NCBI GenBank assembly: GCA_963809545.1
Contig: CAWEKD010000005.1
Location: 1-64,000, forward strand
Source: Natronosporangium sp035305625
GTDB taxonomy: Bacteria > Actinomycetota > Actinomycetes > Mycobacteriales > Micromonosporaceae
DNA: 64,000 nt
Direction of reading: 5' to 3'
Part shown: one piece after another, positions 1 through 7,890 of the stretch
Position numbering within the stretch: the stretch's first letter is position 1
How the letters are laid out: each line of letters opens with the position of its first letter
The notes under the pieces: model-generated
Told to the model about the DNA's origin: nothing
The model's database searches: none
Seen by the model: only the letters and a program-made list of their open reading frames with translations
Translations under genes and position numbers: made by a program

Positions 1-339
1 TTCTGGCGGCGAATATTCTTTGCCGTTGGCGCTCGATCCGCGCGTCCGCGTTCCAGAAGCGCGCACAACCTGGTACGGCACCATCTTCATTTCTTCGCTC
101 ACCTCGTCGAACTTGCGGCCCATGAACCGCTTGATCGAGAAGATGGTGTTCTCCGGGTTGGTGACGGCCTGACGCTTGGCGACCTGTCCGACCAGCCGCT
201 CACCCGCCTTCGTAAACGCGACGACTGACGGCGTCAGCCGGCCGCCTTCGGGGTTGGTGATGACGACCGGCTCGCCGCCTTCCATGACGGCGACCACGGA
301 GTTGGTCGTGCCCAGGTCGATGCCGATGATTTTGCTCAT
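1..339 (-). CDS. dnaK: Molecular chaperone DnaK (Hsp70), N-terminal fragment
   Basis: This is the first 113 codons of DnaK, running off the left edge. The start reads MSKIIGIDLGTTNSVVAVME, the Hsp70 phosphate-1 motif, followed by the TPSVVAF and NPENTIFSIKRFMGRKFDEV stretches of the ATPase domain. A GAGGA ribosome-binding site lies a few bases before the ATG. Near residues 91-100 the reading is garbled and then returns to frame at ANGKEYSPPE, which fits three extra bases. Hsp70 is an ATP-driven folding chaperone in the cytoplasm. No other actinobacterial gene lies nearby; the next genes to the right are Acidobacteriota-like, so this belongs to the foreign left end. Confidence 0.93.
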   Translation of the reverse strand, partial: MSKIIGIDLGTTNSVVAVMEGGEPVVITNPEGGRLTPSVVAFTKAGERLVGQVAKRQAVTNPENTIFSIKRFMGRKFDEVSEEMKMVPYQVVRASGTRTRGSSANGKEYSPPE

Positions 340-387
340 TGAATCCTCATGAGGTCATTTCGCGGAGTCGTTGCTGATACTGATCAA

Positions 388-416
388 AGGATAAAACCTG
401 AGTATAAGGGTGTCAA
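388..416 (-). promoter_or_regulatory. Sigma-70-type promoter of dnaK
   Basis: On the minus strand a perfect -35 TTGACA (416-411) is followed by a 17-base spacer and a -10 TATCCT (393-388). Transcription would start near 381, giving a leader of about 40 bases before the dnaK ATG. No CIRCE inverted repeat is visible. Confidence 0.7.
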
Positions 417-471
417 CATTGGTCAGAGAGCTACTGGGGCAGGTGCCGAGCGTCTGTGCTAACGTGCTTGC

Positions 472-2213
472 TTGGAGCGTATAATTTCTGATGCCAGCCA
501 GTCCTGCCCTCGTGCGAGGCAGTCGCATGGGTTCGTCCGTTTCAATGGCGCGCGCTCAGCAGCGTTCGCCCTCGGCGTGTTCTTCCTTAATTCAGTCAAC
601 GGCGCCGCGCAGGATGCACGGCGCGGTCGACGCCGGTACCCGCGCACCGCGTGACGTCGACGGCGACCGCGACACTCGAGCGCGACGGTCAGGTCGAAAC
701 GGCCGTGTCCGGGATGCCGTTCGTCTCCTGGCGATCGGTTGCAGGACGACCGCGCGGTCGAGCCGAAGTGCTGTTCCCGGACGGCACATCGCTCGCGGTT
801 GACGAGTTCACGACCCTCGAACTGCAGGATCGCGCGCTAATCCGGATGCCGGCGGGCGCGCGTCCTGTTGACCGTCGCAGGCGTCAACAATCCGGGAACG
901 CGGTTCGCTATCAGGTCGACACGCCTCCGGCCGCCGCGATGACCGATGGCCCCGGCGAATACCGGGTGGCAACCATGAACGGGCGCGGCGAGATCGAGAC
1001 CGAGCTCGCGGTGTTCCGCGGCTACGCGACGCTCGCCACCGACATCGGATCGACAGCCGTCCGCGCGGGCGAGCGCAGCCTGGCTCGTGATGGCTCGCGC
1101 CGAGTCAGCCGCTGCTGTTCAATTCCGCGCGGTTCGACGCCTTCGATCCGCTGGGCGAGCGCGCGGCGCGACGCCCGCCTCGGCACGCGTCAGCCGCTAC
1201 CTGCCGCACGATCTCTACGCATACAGCAGCACGTTCGATCAGCACGGCTCGTGGAGCTACCAGGCTCCATACGGAAACGTCTGGTATCCCACGGTGGCGT
1301 CCGGCTGGCGGCCGTACTTCTACGGCTACTGGTCTCCCCTTCCGGCGTACGGCTGGACATGGGTCGGCTACGACGTCTGGGGATGGCCCACACATCACTA
1401 CGGCCGATGGGGATATGGGGCGGGCCGCTGGTTCTGGGTACCTGGAGCGACGTGGGGAGGCGCCTGGGTGTCGTGGGCGGCGGCGCCGGGATACGTCGGA
1501 TGGTGTCCCGTCGGGTATTGCGGCGGCGCCGGGTTTTCGTTCGGGGTCTCCGTCGGCGCGCCGTGGGGTTGGGTCGTCGTCTCGACGCCGTATTTCGGAC
1601 ACGGGAACCAATACCCCGTCCATTACCACGCGTTGCCGCCCACGGCCATTCCTCCGCGAACGCCATTCGTCGTTCAGGCAAGGGCCCCGCTCTCTCCGGC
1701 CGTGCCCGGACAGGCCGCCACGCGCCATCCCGCGGCCCGCCGGTGGCCCGCAGTTCCGCACGAGCGCGCAGCCCGCCGCGGGTGGCCAGCCTGCGACCGT
1801 TCCAGGCGCTGCCACTCCGATTGCACCGAACCAGCCCGAGCTCGGTGGCGCCCAGCGAGACCACGTTCACCGAGGCGATGCCGCGCGATCGATGGATCAG
1901 CGGCGACGCGAACGTCAATCGTTACGTGCCTGACACACGAACGCTCGGCGGCCGTCCGGCAACCGCGGTTCCTCGACAAGCCGTGCCGGCCGCGCCGGTG
2001 CCGAACGAAAGCCCCGCGTCGACCTCACCGCGATGGTACCCACCGGCCAGACCGCGGCCGCGACTGGAACAGACACCAGGCGGGGATCCGCCACAGCGAG
2101 CGCACCGCCTACTCCGTCGACGGGTCCGAGCGCTGACGCCGCCAACCGTGGCGGGCGCAGCCCGGCCGTCGGGGGCACAACGGCACCGTCAGCGTTCCAG
2201 GCGCCCCAAATGA
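472..2213 (+). pseudogene. DUF6600-type Tyr/Trp-rich secreted protein, frame broken several times
   Basis: Pieces of one protein lie in two frames. A signal-peptide-like stretch (SAAFALGVFFLNSVNGAAQD, about 550-610) leads into a FecR-like domain (VETAVSGMPFVSW to ELAVFRGYATL, about 680-1,040). Around 1,190-1,640, in another frame, is a Tyr/Trp/Gly-rich block with repeated GY-W and YGRWGYG-type motifs that is characteristic of DUF6600 proteins. The tail is Pro/Arg-rich and changes frame again. From what I recall, such proteins are common in Acidobacteriota and their function is unknown. Because the frame switches without a conserved stop, sequence errors in the foreign segment are more likely than a true pseudogene. 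No start can be fixed. Confidence 0.6.
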
Positions 2214-2384
2214 TCGCGCCGGCCGAAGCCCCGCGCAGGATCCGTCGGGCCGCCGCGACGACATTCAGCCGCCAGGTGCGCCAGCGGCGGTGCCTCGCGC
2301 CGGTACGCCGGCGGGCGGCGCGCCAGAAGCCGCGCCAGCTCAAACCGACGTCACCGCCGGCCGGGCACGGAACCCCAGAGTCGA

Positions 2385-2550
2385 TAGTCGTCAGTCGTCA
2401 GTCGTAGTCAGTCGTCAGTCACAGTCAGGCAGTCAGTCGACCGGCACTCGACGTAATGAATTCGTGTCGATAGCCGCCCGGCTTGGTACACTGGTCGTCA
2501 TCTCGCAGATCGCTTCAGGACTGCTGACTGAAGACTGCTGACTGAAGACT
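2385..2550. repeat. Degenerate CAGTC/GACTGA short-repeat region
   Basis: From 2385 to about 2440 the sequence is built from variants of cagtcgt. At 2519-2546 a 14-base unit, GACTGCTGACTGAA, occurs twice in tandem and starts a third time. The repeats flank an 80-base unique stretch. They sit between the DUF6600-type gene and the penicillin-binding protein and are unlike anything in the actinobacterial part of the window. Confidence 0.7.
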
Positions 2551-2552
2551 AA

Positions 2553-2925
2553 CTTTGGCATCGCCATTACGTCATCCGCTTCGCGCGCAATGCCGTCATC
2601 GCCGCGCTGTTCGTGACAGCGGCGGGCTTTGGCGTGCTCACCGGCGTCGTGTTCGCGTACGCCGGCGACCTGCCGCAGATCTCGGCGCTCGACAACTACA
2701 ACCCCAGCACGATCACGCGCGTTTATGGCGTCGACGGTCAGGGGATCGGCGACTTCGCCGTGGAGCGGCGCCTGGTCGTTGGCGACCGACATCCTCGCCC
2801 AACCTGCGAATGGCGATCATCGCCGCGGAAGACAGCGACTTCAATTCGCACTTCGGCCTGAGCATCTCGCGCGTCGCGGTCACTGTGGGACGCGACATGC
2901 TCGAGTTCGTGACCCTTGTTGCTGT
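2553..2925 (+). pseudogene. Penicillin-binding protein 1A, N-terminal fragment (GT51 transglycosylase)
   Basis: The fragment starts RHYVIRFARNAVIAALFV, a basic cytoplasmic tail leading into a membrane anchor. It continues into the class A PBP linker (PQISALDNYNPSTITRVYG, then IGDFAVERR). After a frame shift near 2,780-2,795 the glycosyltransferase-51 motif AAEDSDFNSHFG appears, with the catalytic Glu in the EDxxFxxHxG signature, followed by SISRVAVTVGRDMLE. Such enzymes polymerise glycan strands of peptidoglycan. The gene stops abruptly at the join with actinobacterial DNA at roughly 2,905-2,955. No good start codon remains. Confidence 0.75.
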
Positions 2926-3455
2926 TCTTCGCTCAGTTTGCGTATTGTTCGGACCTGATGAACCGGCTCGACCCGACCGACCCCGAGTCCCTGCAGGAGC
3001 TGCAGCTCGACGGCATCTTCGGCGGGGGCGACAACCCCGGGCAGGCGGCCGCGCTGGCGCGGTTGGAGACGGTGCTGGCCCTGGTCGAGGGGTGGGTGAC
3101 CCACGTCGTGGAGATGGCCGCGACCGGCCGACTGCCGGATGCGGCGAAGCTGGGCGAGGCGTTTCGACGGCGGCGCGCCGCCGGTGGTCCGGCGGAGCAG
3201 ACCTTCGCCGCCCTGGTGGGGCTGGAACTACGCCCCCGTCGGCTCCGGGAAGCGGCGGCGCTGTGGGCGGCCCTCACCGAGCATCGAGGGATCGAAGGTC
3301 GGGACGCGCTGTGGGAGCACCCGGACCTGCTGCCGACCCAAGAGGACTTCGCCGACCCGCAGGAGTACGCCCGCCGACCGGCCGAGCTCGACTTCCCGCC
3401 GGAGCCGGACGACGGCGCGGCCAGTCCGACCGAGGAGCCGGGTCCGCGGGAGTGA
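2916..3455 (+). CDS. Zinc-dependent metalloprotease of the DUF2342 (zincin_2) family, C-terminal part
   Basis: The protein from LDPTDPESLQE to the stop matches the C-terminal region of the DUF2342 family (M. tuberculosis Rv3195 type). Landmarks are AALARLETVLALVEGWV, RRRRAAGGPAEQTFAALVGLELRPRRLREAAALW and HPDLLPT. The catalytic HExxH half of the family lies upstream and is missing. The first 13-15 codons (MLLFFAQFAYCSDL) do not fit the family and probably come from the chimeric join, so the listed start is artificial. The next two downstream + strand homologues keep the mycobacterial order. Function in the family is poorly known. Confidence 0.8.
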   Translation: MLLFFAQFAYCSDLMNRLDPTDPESLQELQLDGIFGGGDNPGQAAALARLETVLALVEGWVTHVVEMAATGRLPDAAKLGEAFRRRRAAGGPAEQTFAALVGLELRPRRLREAAALWAALTEHRGIEGRDALWEHPDLLPTQEDFADPQEYARRPAELDFPPEPDDGAASPTEEPGPRE

Positions 3456-3467
3456 ACGCGCGCCGGT

Positions 3468-3971
3468 TCAGCGCAGTTCGGCGGCGGTCACTCCTTCCAG
3501 GTAACCGCGGGCTCGCTCCGCCTTGGGGTAGCGGCTCACCAGCGCCCAGAAGTAGCTGCCGTGTGTGGGCACGATCAGGTGCACGAGCTCGTGCAGCAGG
3601 ACGTAGTCGAGTACCCACTGGGGCATGCCCCGCAGCCGCTCGGAGATCCGGATCGTGCCGTCGTGGGGGGTGCAGGATCCCCACCGGCTGCGCTGGTTGG
3701 AGACCCAGCGGACGCTGGCTGGCCGCAACTCGTACTCAGGGAGGTAACGGGTAGCAAGCTGGCGGGCACGCTGGTTGAGTTCCGCATCCGAGATGCTCCG
3801 CCGACGACGGGCGGCCAGCCGGGCCAACATCCGGTCCACCCACTCGTCCTCTTCCGCCCGCGAGAACCGGTCGGGGATGAGCACTACGACGCGTTCCCCG
3901 TCTCGGTATGCGGACACGGTGCGTCGCCGACGCCGGCTGCGCCGTACCTCGACCACCGGCTTGTTGCCCAT
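3468..3971 (-). CDS. YgjP-type M48-like metallopeptidase domain protein
   Basis: This 167-residue protein carries the metal-binding motif HELVHL at 127-132 with a third ligand candidate at H137 (PTHGSYFW). It also has the family block VSNQRSRWGSCTPHDGTIRIS at about 90-110. It resembles the YgjP/DUF45 family of small soluble zinc-metallopeptidase-like proteins; the substrate is unknown. It is encoded convergently to the DUF2342 gene with only 12 bases between the stops. The N-terminus is very Arg-rich (RRSRRRRR). A length of about 170 residues is normal for actinobacterial members. Confidence 0.85.
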   Translation of the reverse strand: MGNKPVVEVRRSRRRRRTVSAYRDGERVVVLIPDRFSRAEEDEWVDRMLARLAARRRRSISDAELNQRARQLATRYLPEYELRPASVRWVSNQRSRWGSCTPHDGTIRISERLRGMPQWVLDYVLLHELVHLIVPTHGSYFWALVSRYPKAERARGYLEGVTAAELR

Positions 3972-4179
3972 CAGGAACCGGTGGCCACCACCGGGGTGTC
4001 ACTGCCCATGGCCGCACGCTAGCCCGCAAAAATCGGTTCCGCCAGGCTCTCGGCAAGAAGTGCCCCAATTTATAGCTACATATCCGGCGTGTCCCGAGGA
4101 TGATACTCGCCACAGTATGTCCAGCGAGAGACACTGCATAGAGGGGCGGTACGCCGCCGACGTCGACCAAGGAGGGAAG

Positions 4180-4341
4180 GTGGCCGAGCCGGTGGAGACG
4201 TACAACGGCTACTGCGTCAAGTGCCGGACCAAGCGCGACTTCGAGGGCACCGTGAACGTCTCGAAGACCGGGATGCGGATGGCCAAGGGCCGGTGCCCGG
4301 TCTGCGGCACCACGGTCAACCGGATCCTCGGCAAGGCCTGA
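4180..4341 (+). CDS. DUF5679 zinc-ribbon small protein
   Basis: A 53-residue protein with two CxxC knuckles (C12/C15 and C39/C42) around a basic middle (KTGMRMAKGR). This is the whole DUF5679 domain, presumably a zinc ribbon; no biochemical role is known to me. The start chosen is GTG at 4180, preceded by AAGGAGG at 4169-4175. An in-frame ATG at 4117 would add 21 residues that the family normally lacks. Confidence 0.85.
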   Translation: MAEPVETYNGYCVKCRTKRDFEGTVNVSKTGMRMAKGRCPVCGTTVNRILGKA

Positions 4342-4363
4342 CCCGTCGCGATTGATCCGGCTC

Positions 4364-4395
4364 CGGGCGGAGCGACCGAGCCGTCACTCCGCCCG
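4364..4395 (+). terminator. Hairpin downstream of the DUF5679 gene
   Basis: A 9-base-pair stem, CGGGCGGAG (4364-4372) with CTCCGCCCG (4387-4395), encloses a 14-base loop and begins 23 bases after the stop. No U-tract follows, as is usual for high-GC actinobacterial terminators. Confidence 0.5.
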
Positions 4396-4452
4396 CGCGA
4401 GGCACCTCTCCGTCACGCACTGTCGCACCAGCGACACCCAACCCACCCAGGC

Positions 4453-4514
4453 TGTGGACAACCTGCGAAAAACCTGTGGATAACCCGTGCTTACTGAGTA
4501 GTAGCTGTGGACAA
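4453..4514 (-). promoter_or_regulatory. Cluster of three DnaA-box-like sites
   Basis: TGTGGACAA (4453-4461), TGTGGATAA (4475-4483) and TGTGGACAA (4506-4514) lie in the same orientation within 62 bases. Read on the minus strand they are TTGTCCACA, TTATCCACA and TTGTCCACA, which are the actinobacterial and general DnaA-box consensus forms. No dnaA or dnaN gene is near, so this is not the classic oriC context. The cluster ends 23 bases before the GTG start of the ThiF-like gene and could regulate it or titrate DnaA. Confidence 0.55.
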
Positions 4515-4537
4515 CCTGACGTGCGCGGCGCCGGCCG

Positions 4538-5683
4538 GTGCCAGCGTGTCCGGGCATGACCCATCCGCAGCGCAACTCCTCGACCCGGGCTCCTTCCCTG
4601 GATCCACTGGCGAGCCTGACCCGGCCCACCCTGCTCCCCGGCCTACGCCGACTCTGGCGTGACCGGTACCACCTCCAGCTCGGCACAGACCCGGCTCGGG
4701 CGGTGGTGCTGGAGCTACCCGATCCGGCCGCCGCCGGCATCCTGGACCTGTTGGACGGATCCCGATCAGTCCGAGCGGTCATGGCCGTCGCCCGCCGCCA
4801 AGGGATCAACGAATCCGATGCCCGGACCCTGCTGACCGCCTTACAGGCCGCCGGACTGGTAGTCGGCGCCCGGAGCCTGCTCCCGCCGACCCTGCCCGCC
4901 TTGATCCGGCAACGGCTGTGGGAGGAGGCGGCGGCGCTGGCGCTGCGAGGAGCGGAGCCACCCGGACCCGACCGGCCGTCCCGCGGACCAACCCCGACCC
5001 CGGCGGCGATCCTGCGCCGGCGGGCCCGCGCCCGGGTGCTGGTCACCGGCCCCGGCCGGCTGGCCACTTCGATCGCGCTCACCCTGGCCCGCGCGGGTGT
5101 CGGGCACGTACTCCCCACCCGCGACGCGAAGCGGCCGACCGACTCCGGCGCGGGCCGCGCCGCCGCCCCGCCCGAAGAGTGGGACGAACAGCTCGCCGCC
5201 CAGATCCACCACGCCGCCCCGGGCACCCGGACCGGCCTGATCCCTCGACGCGAGCTCGACTTCGCGGTGTTGGCCGGGCTGACCGCCCCGGCCAACCTCA
5301 CCGCCGCCGGCTACGCCCGGCAGCGCCTCCCCCACCTGCTGATATCGATCCGGGACGGGGTCCCGGTAGTGGGCCCGCTGGTCCCACCCACCGGTAGGCC
5401 CTGCTTGCAGTGCGTGGAGCTCCATCGCCGCGACCGCGACCCCGACTGGTCGCACGTCGCCTCCCAGCTGCTCCGTCCCAGCGACACCCCCTGCGCGGCC
5501 GCCACCGCCCTCGGCGCCGCGGCCTTGGCCGCCACCGACGTCCTGCGATGGCTGGACGGGGAGCGGCCGGCGACCCTCGGAGTGAGTGTCGAGGTTCACG
5601 CCCCCGATCAGCTGCGGCGACGGACCTGGCCGCCTCACCCGGAGTGCCACTGCTCCCGTCGGCCGCTACGGGGGCCGCTGTAA
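4538..5683 (+). CDS. ThiF/E1-like cyclodehydratase-type protein (Rv3196-like position)
   Basis: A 381-residue protein with an N-terminal winged-helix-like part (about 28-120) and a Rossmann-type segment (RARVLVTGPGRLATSIALTLARAG, about 163-187). Its C-terminal half resembles ThiF-family proteins that bind precursor peptides in thiazole/oxazole peptide pathways. Two cysteine pairs, C289/C292 and C370/C372, could bind zinc as in E1-like enzymes. No YcaO gene or precursor peptide lies nearby, and the acidic nucleotide-binding residues of active E1 enzymes are not obvious. It sits between a DUF2342 protease and an ABC1 kinase, as Rv3196 does in mycobacteria. An alternative start is ATG at 4556; neither start has a clear ribosome-binding site. 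Confidence 0.7.
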   Translation: MPACPGMTHPQRNSSTRAPSLDPLASLTRPTLLPGLRRLWRDRYHLQLGTDPARAVVLELPDPAAAGILDLLDGSRSVRAVMAVARRQGINESDARTLLTALQAAGLVVGARSLLPPTLPALIRQRLWEEAAALALRGAEPPGPDRPSRGPTPTPAAILRRRARARVLVTGPGRLATSIALTLARAGVGHVLPTRDAKRPTDSGAGRAAAPPEEWDEQLAAQIHHAAPGTRTGLIPRRELDFAVLAGLTAPANLTAAGYARQRLPHLLISIRDGVPVVGPLVPPTGRPCLQCVELHRRDRDPDWSHVASQLLRPSDTPCAAATALGAAALAATDVLRWLDGERPATLGVSVEVHAPDQLRRRTWPPHPECHCSRRPLRGPL

Positions 5684-5761
5684 CCGGGATAACTACCGGA
5701 TCCAGGACCAGTCCTGGCTCGGACGCTGCTGCTACCGCCTCCGGTCAGGCACAATCGTCAG

Positions 5762-7090
5762 GTGAGCGAAATACCGCGCCGAGCTATGAGTCGGACCGCC
5801 CGGCTGGCTGGCCTCCCACTCGGATTCGCCGGCCGAGCGGCGCTCGGGCTCGGGAAGCGGGTCACCGGCCTCGCCTCAGAGGTCCTGTCCCCAGAGCTGC
5901 AACAGCGCACCGCCGAGCACCTGTTCCGGGTACTGGGTGAACTCAAGGGCGGCGCCATGAAGCTTGGCCAGGCGCTGAGCATCTTCGAAGCCGCCCTGCC
6001 GGAGCACCTCGCCGGCCCGTACCGGCAAGCCCTGACCCGGCTCCAGGACGCCGCCCCACCGATGCCGACGTCGACCGTGCACGCGGTGCTGACCGAGCAG
6101 CTCGGGCCGGACTGGCGGACAAAGCTGGTGGAGTTCGACGACCGGCCGGCCGCCGCCGCCAGCATCGGGCAGGTGCACCGCGGCGTGTGGCAGCCCGATC
6201 CGAGCCAGCCACCCCGGCCGGTGGCGGTGAAGATCCAGTATCCGGGGGCGGGGGAGGCGCTGGTCGCTGACTTGACGCAACTGTCCCGGGTGGCGGGCCT
6301 GTTCCGCGCCTTGCAACCGGGGCTGGACGTCAAGGCGCTGCTGGCGGAGTTACGCGCCCGGGTCACCGAGGAACTGGACTACCAGCTGGAGGCGAGCGCC
6401 CAGCAAGCATTCGCCAAGGCGTACGCGGACGACCCGGGGATCAAGGTTCCCCGGGTGGTGGCCGCGGCGGAGAAGGTGCTGGTCACCGACTGGTTGGACG
6501 GCACCGGTCTGGCCACGGTGATCGCCTCCGGCAGCCAGGAGGAACGCAACCGGGCCGGCTACCTGCTGGCCACCCTGCACTTCTCCGCACCGGCCCGGGC
6601 CGGGCTGCTCCACGCCGATCCGCACCCGGGCAACTTCCGGATGCTGCCCGACGGCCGCCTCGGGGTGGTGGACTTCGGCGCGGTCGCCCGCCTCCCCGAC
6701 GGCCACCCGGAACCGATCGGTCGCCTGGCGCGGCTGGCACTGGCCGGGGACGCCGAGGCGGTGTACGAGGGGCTGTGCAAAGAGGGCTTCATTCGGCCTG
6801 AGCTGGACCTGTCGCCGGCGGACGTCCTGGACTTCCTCCTGCCGATGCTGGCGCCGGTGCGGGACGAGGAGTTCCAGTTCAGCCGCTCCTGGCTGCGGGA
6901 GGAGGCGGCCCGGGTGGCCGGCCCGCGCAGCCCGGCCGCGGCGATCGGTCGGCAGCTGACCCTCCCCCCGTCGTACCTGCTGATTCACCGGGTCACCATG
7001 GGGTCGATCGGGGTGCTGTGCCAGCTGGAGGCGCGGGCGCGCTACCGGGAGATCCTGGAGCGCTGGCTACCCGGCTTCGCCGAACCGTAA
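5762..7090 (+). CDS. ABC1/AarF/UbiB-family atypical protein kinase
   Basis: A 442-residue ABC1-family protein. Visible motifs are KLGQALS (the KxGQ segment), AAASIGQVH (the Ala-rich loop), VAVKIQYPG (the ATP-site lysine), HADPHPGNF (the catalytic loop) and VVDFGA (the metal-binding DFG). These proteins are thought to be ATPases/kinases acting in lipid or quinone metabolism; M. tuberculosis Rv3197 is the positional counterpart next to whiB7. The start used is GTG at 5762, and ATG at 5786 is possible. A hydrophobic C-terminal stretch (LLIHRVTMGSIGVLCQLEA) is typical of the family. It is followed by a strong hairpin. Confidence 0.88.
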   Translation: MSEIPRRAMSRTARLAGLPLGFAGRAALGLGKRVTGLASEVLSPELQQRTAEHLFRVLGELKGGAMKLGQALSIFEAALPEHLAGPYRQALTRLQDAAPPMPTSTVHAVLTEQLGPDWRTKLVEFDDRPAAAASIGQVHRGVWQPDPSQPPRPVAVKIQYPGAGEALVADLTQLSRVAGLFRALQPGLDVKALLAELRARVTEELDYQLEASAQQAFAKAYADDPGIKVPRVVAAAEKVLVTDWLDGTGLATVIASGSQEERNRAGYLLATLHFSAPARAGLLHADPHPGNFRMLPDGRLGVVDFGAVARLPDGHPEPIGRLARLALAGDAEAVYEGLCKEGFIRPELDLSPADVLDFLLPMLAPVRDEEFQFSRSWLREEAARVAGPRSPAAAIGRQLTLPPSYLLIHRVTMGSIGVLCQLEARARYREILERWLPGFAEP

Positions 7091-7109
7091 ATCGTGGGCA
7101 GTCATGCCC

Positions 7110-7143
7110 GTGGGGGCCGGCCGCGTTCGCGGCCGGCCCCCAC
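7110..7143 (+). terminator. Strong terminator hairpin after the ABC1 kinase
   Basis: A perfect 15-base-pair GC-rich stem, GTGGGGGCCGGCCGC (7110-7124) with its complement (7129-7143), closes a GTTC loop 19 bases after the stop. A short TCATCTCT tail follows. Confidence 0.8.
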
Positions 7144-7180
7144 GTCATCTCTGATTCCGGTCCCCCACACCGGGGCGTGA

Positions 7181-7318
7181 TCAGCTCACCACTCCACCCC
7201 TGCGGGGTCGGTGCCGCGGGCGCCGCCTCCGCTCCGGCGCGACGGGGCGATGCCGCCGGCATGATCGGTCCCGGGTGAGCAGTTCAGGCAGCAGACAATG
7301 ATCCGGTACGTACCACAT
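7181..7318 (-). CDS. Candidate 45-residue basic protein downstream of whiB7
   Basis: Starting 55 bases after the whiB7 stop on the same strand is an ORF beginning MWYVPDHCLLPELL and ending in an Arg-rich tail. It is preceded by GAGGAG about 9 bases before the ATG. Only the position and the ribosome-binding site support it; the Arg-rich tail could be a by-product of GC content. I do not recognise the protein. The rest of 7,144-7,372 shows nothing else. Confidence 0.3.
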   Translation of the reverse strand: MWYVPDHCLLPELLTRDRSCRRHRPVAPERRRRPRHRPRRGGVVS

Positions 7319-7372
7319 CGTGACTCACTCCTCGGCAGGTCGGAACGGGTGGGCGGGCGGGGAGGGGGCCCG

Positions 7373-7756
7373 TCAAGCGGCGAGATTGACCGCTCGCCGG
7401 GCCGGGGTTGCTTCGGGCAGTTCACGCACCACCCGAGCCACCCGGTCCGCGGTCTGGTGGCGCAGCTCCGCGTCCCGGGCGAGATCCTCCTTACGCGGCC
7501 GCCCCCGCGGCCGCTTCCGGGCGATGACCCGGCCGCGCTCGAAGATCTCTCCACCCCAGACACCCCATGGCTCCTGCCGCTCCAACGCGCCCGCCAGACA
7601 CTGGTGCCGCAGTGGGCAGTCACCGCACAGCGACTTGGCCAGCTCCAGCTCGGCCGGGGAGTCGGAGAACCACAGGTCAGGGTCGAACGTGCGGCAGGGA
7701 AGGGCGGCTGGGCCGATCCGTGCTGGTTGCCGGAGCGGCACCGGCGCCAGACTCAT
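7373..7756 (-). CDS. whiB7: WhiB7/WblC redox-sensitive transcription factor
   Basis: A 127-residue Wbl protein. Cysteines C21, C44, C47 and C53 are the iron-sulfur ligands, GVWGG at 65-69 is the turn that contacts sigma-A, and RPRGRPRK at 82-89 is a C-terminal AT-hook, the hallmark of WhiB7. WhiB7 binds the housekeeping sigma factor and activates intrinsic antibiotic-resistance genes, including its own. Start ATG 7756 follows AGAGG by 8 bases; a GTG three codons upstream would overlap that site. Position beside uvrD2 and the ABC1 kinase is the same as in M. tuberculosis. A leader of about 450 bases with an uORF and hairpin precedes it. Confidence 0.9.
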   Translation of the reverse strand: MSLAPVPLRQPARIGPAALPCRTFDPDLWFSDSPAELELAKSLCGDCPLRHQCLAGALERQEPWGVWGGEIFERGRVIARKRPRGRPRKEDLARDAELRHQTADRVARVVRELPEATPARRAVNLAA

Positions 7757-7807
7757 CCCGGTCACCTCTCTCTGATCTCGATCTCGTGAATCTTCTGGAC
7801 AATGAAG

Positions 7808-7890
7808 GAGGCCGCGGATCCCGGTGTGCGGGTTCCGCGGCCTCGAGGTGAGCCGGCTGGCCGGTAGCTAGGCCGACCTACCTCGAGGTG
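7808..7890 (-). promoter_or_regulatory. whiB7 leader attenuator: terminator hairpin plus competing repeat
   Basis: A hairpin with an 11-base-pair perfect outer stem (TCCGCGGCCTC at 7834-7844 with GAGGCCGCGGA at 7808-7818) has an inner CCCG/CGGG pairing, and ends 51 bases before the whiB7 ATG. The 10-mer cctcgaggtg occurs at 7841-7850 and again at 7881-7890. Its core CCTCGAGG is self-complementary, so the two copies can pair with each other and would steal four bases of the terminator stem. The upstream copy lies inside the last codons of the leader ORF and would be covered by a ribosome finishing it. This layout fits ribosome-controlled attenuation, inferred here from sequence alone. Confidence 0.65.

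Noticed and set aside
2916..2958. Native N-terminus of the DUF2342 protease at 2916
   Set aside because: The first residues do not match the family and the HExxH half is absent; the frame is open by accident across the join.
4453..4514. Chromosomal origin of replication
   Set aside because: Only three boxes and no dnaA, dnaN, gyrB, parAB or AT-rich unwinding element nearby.
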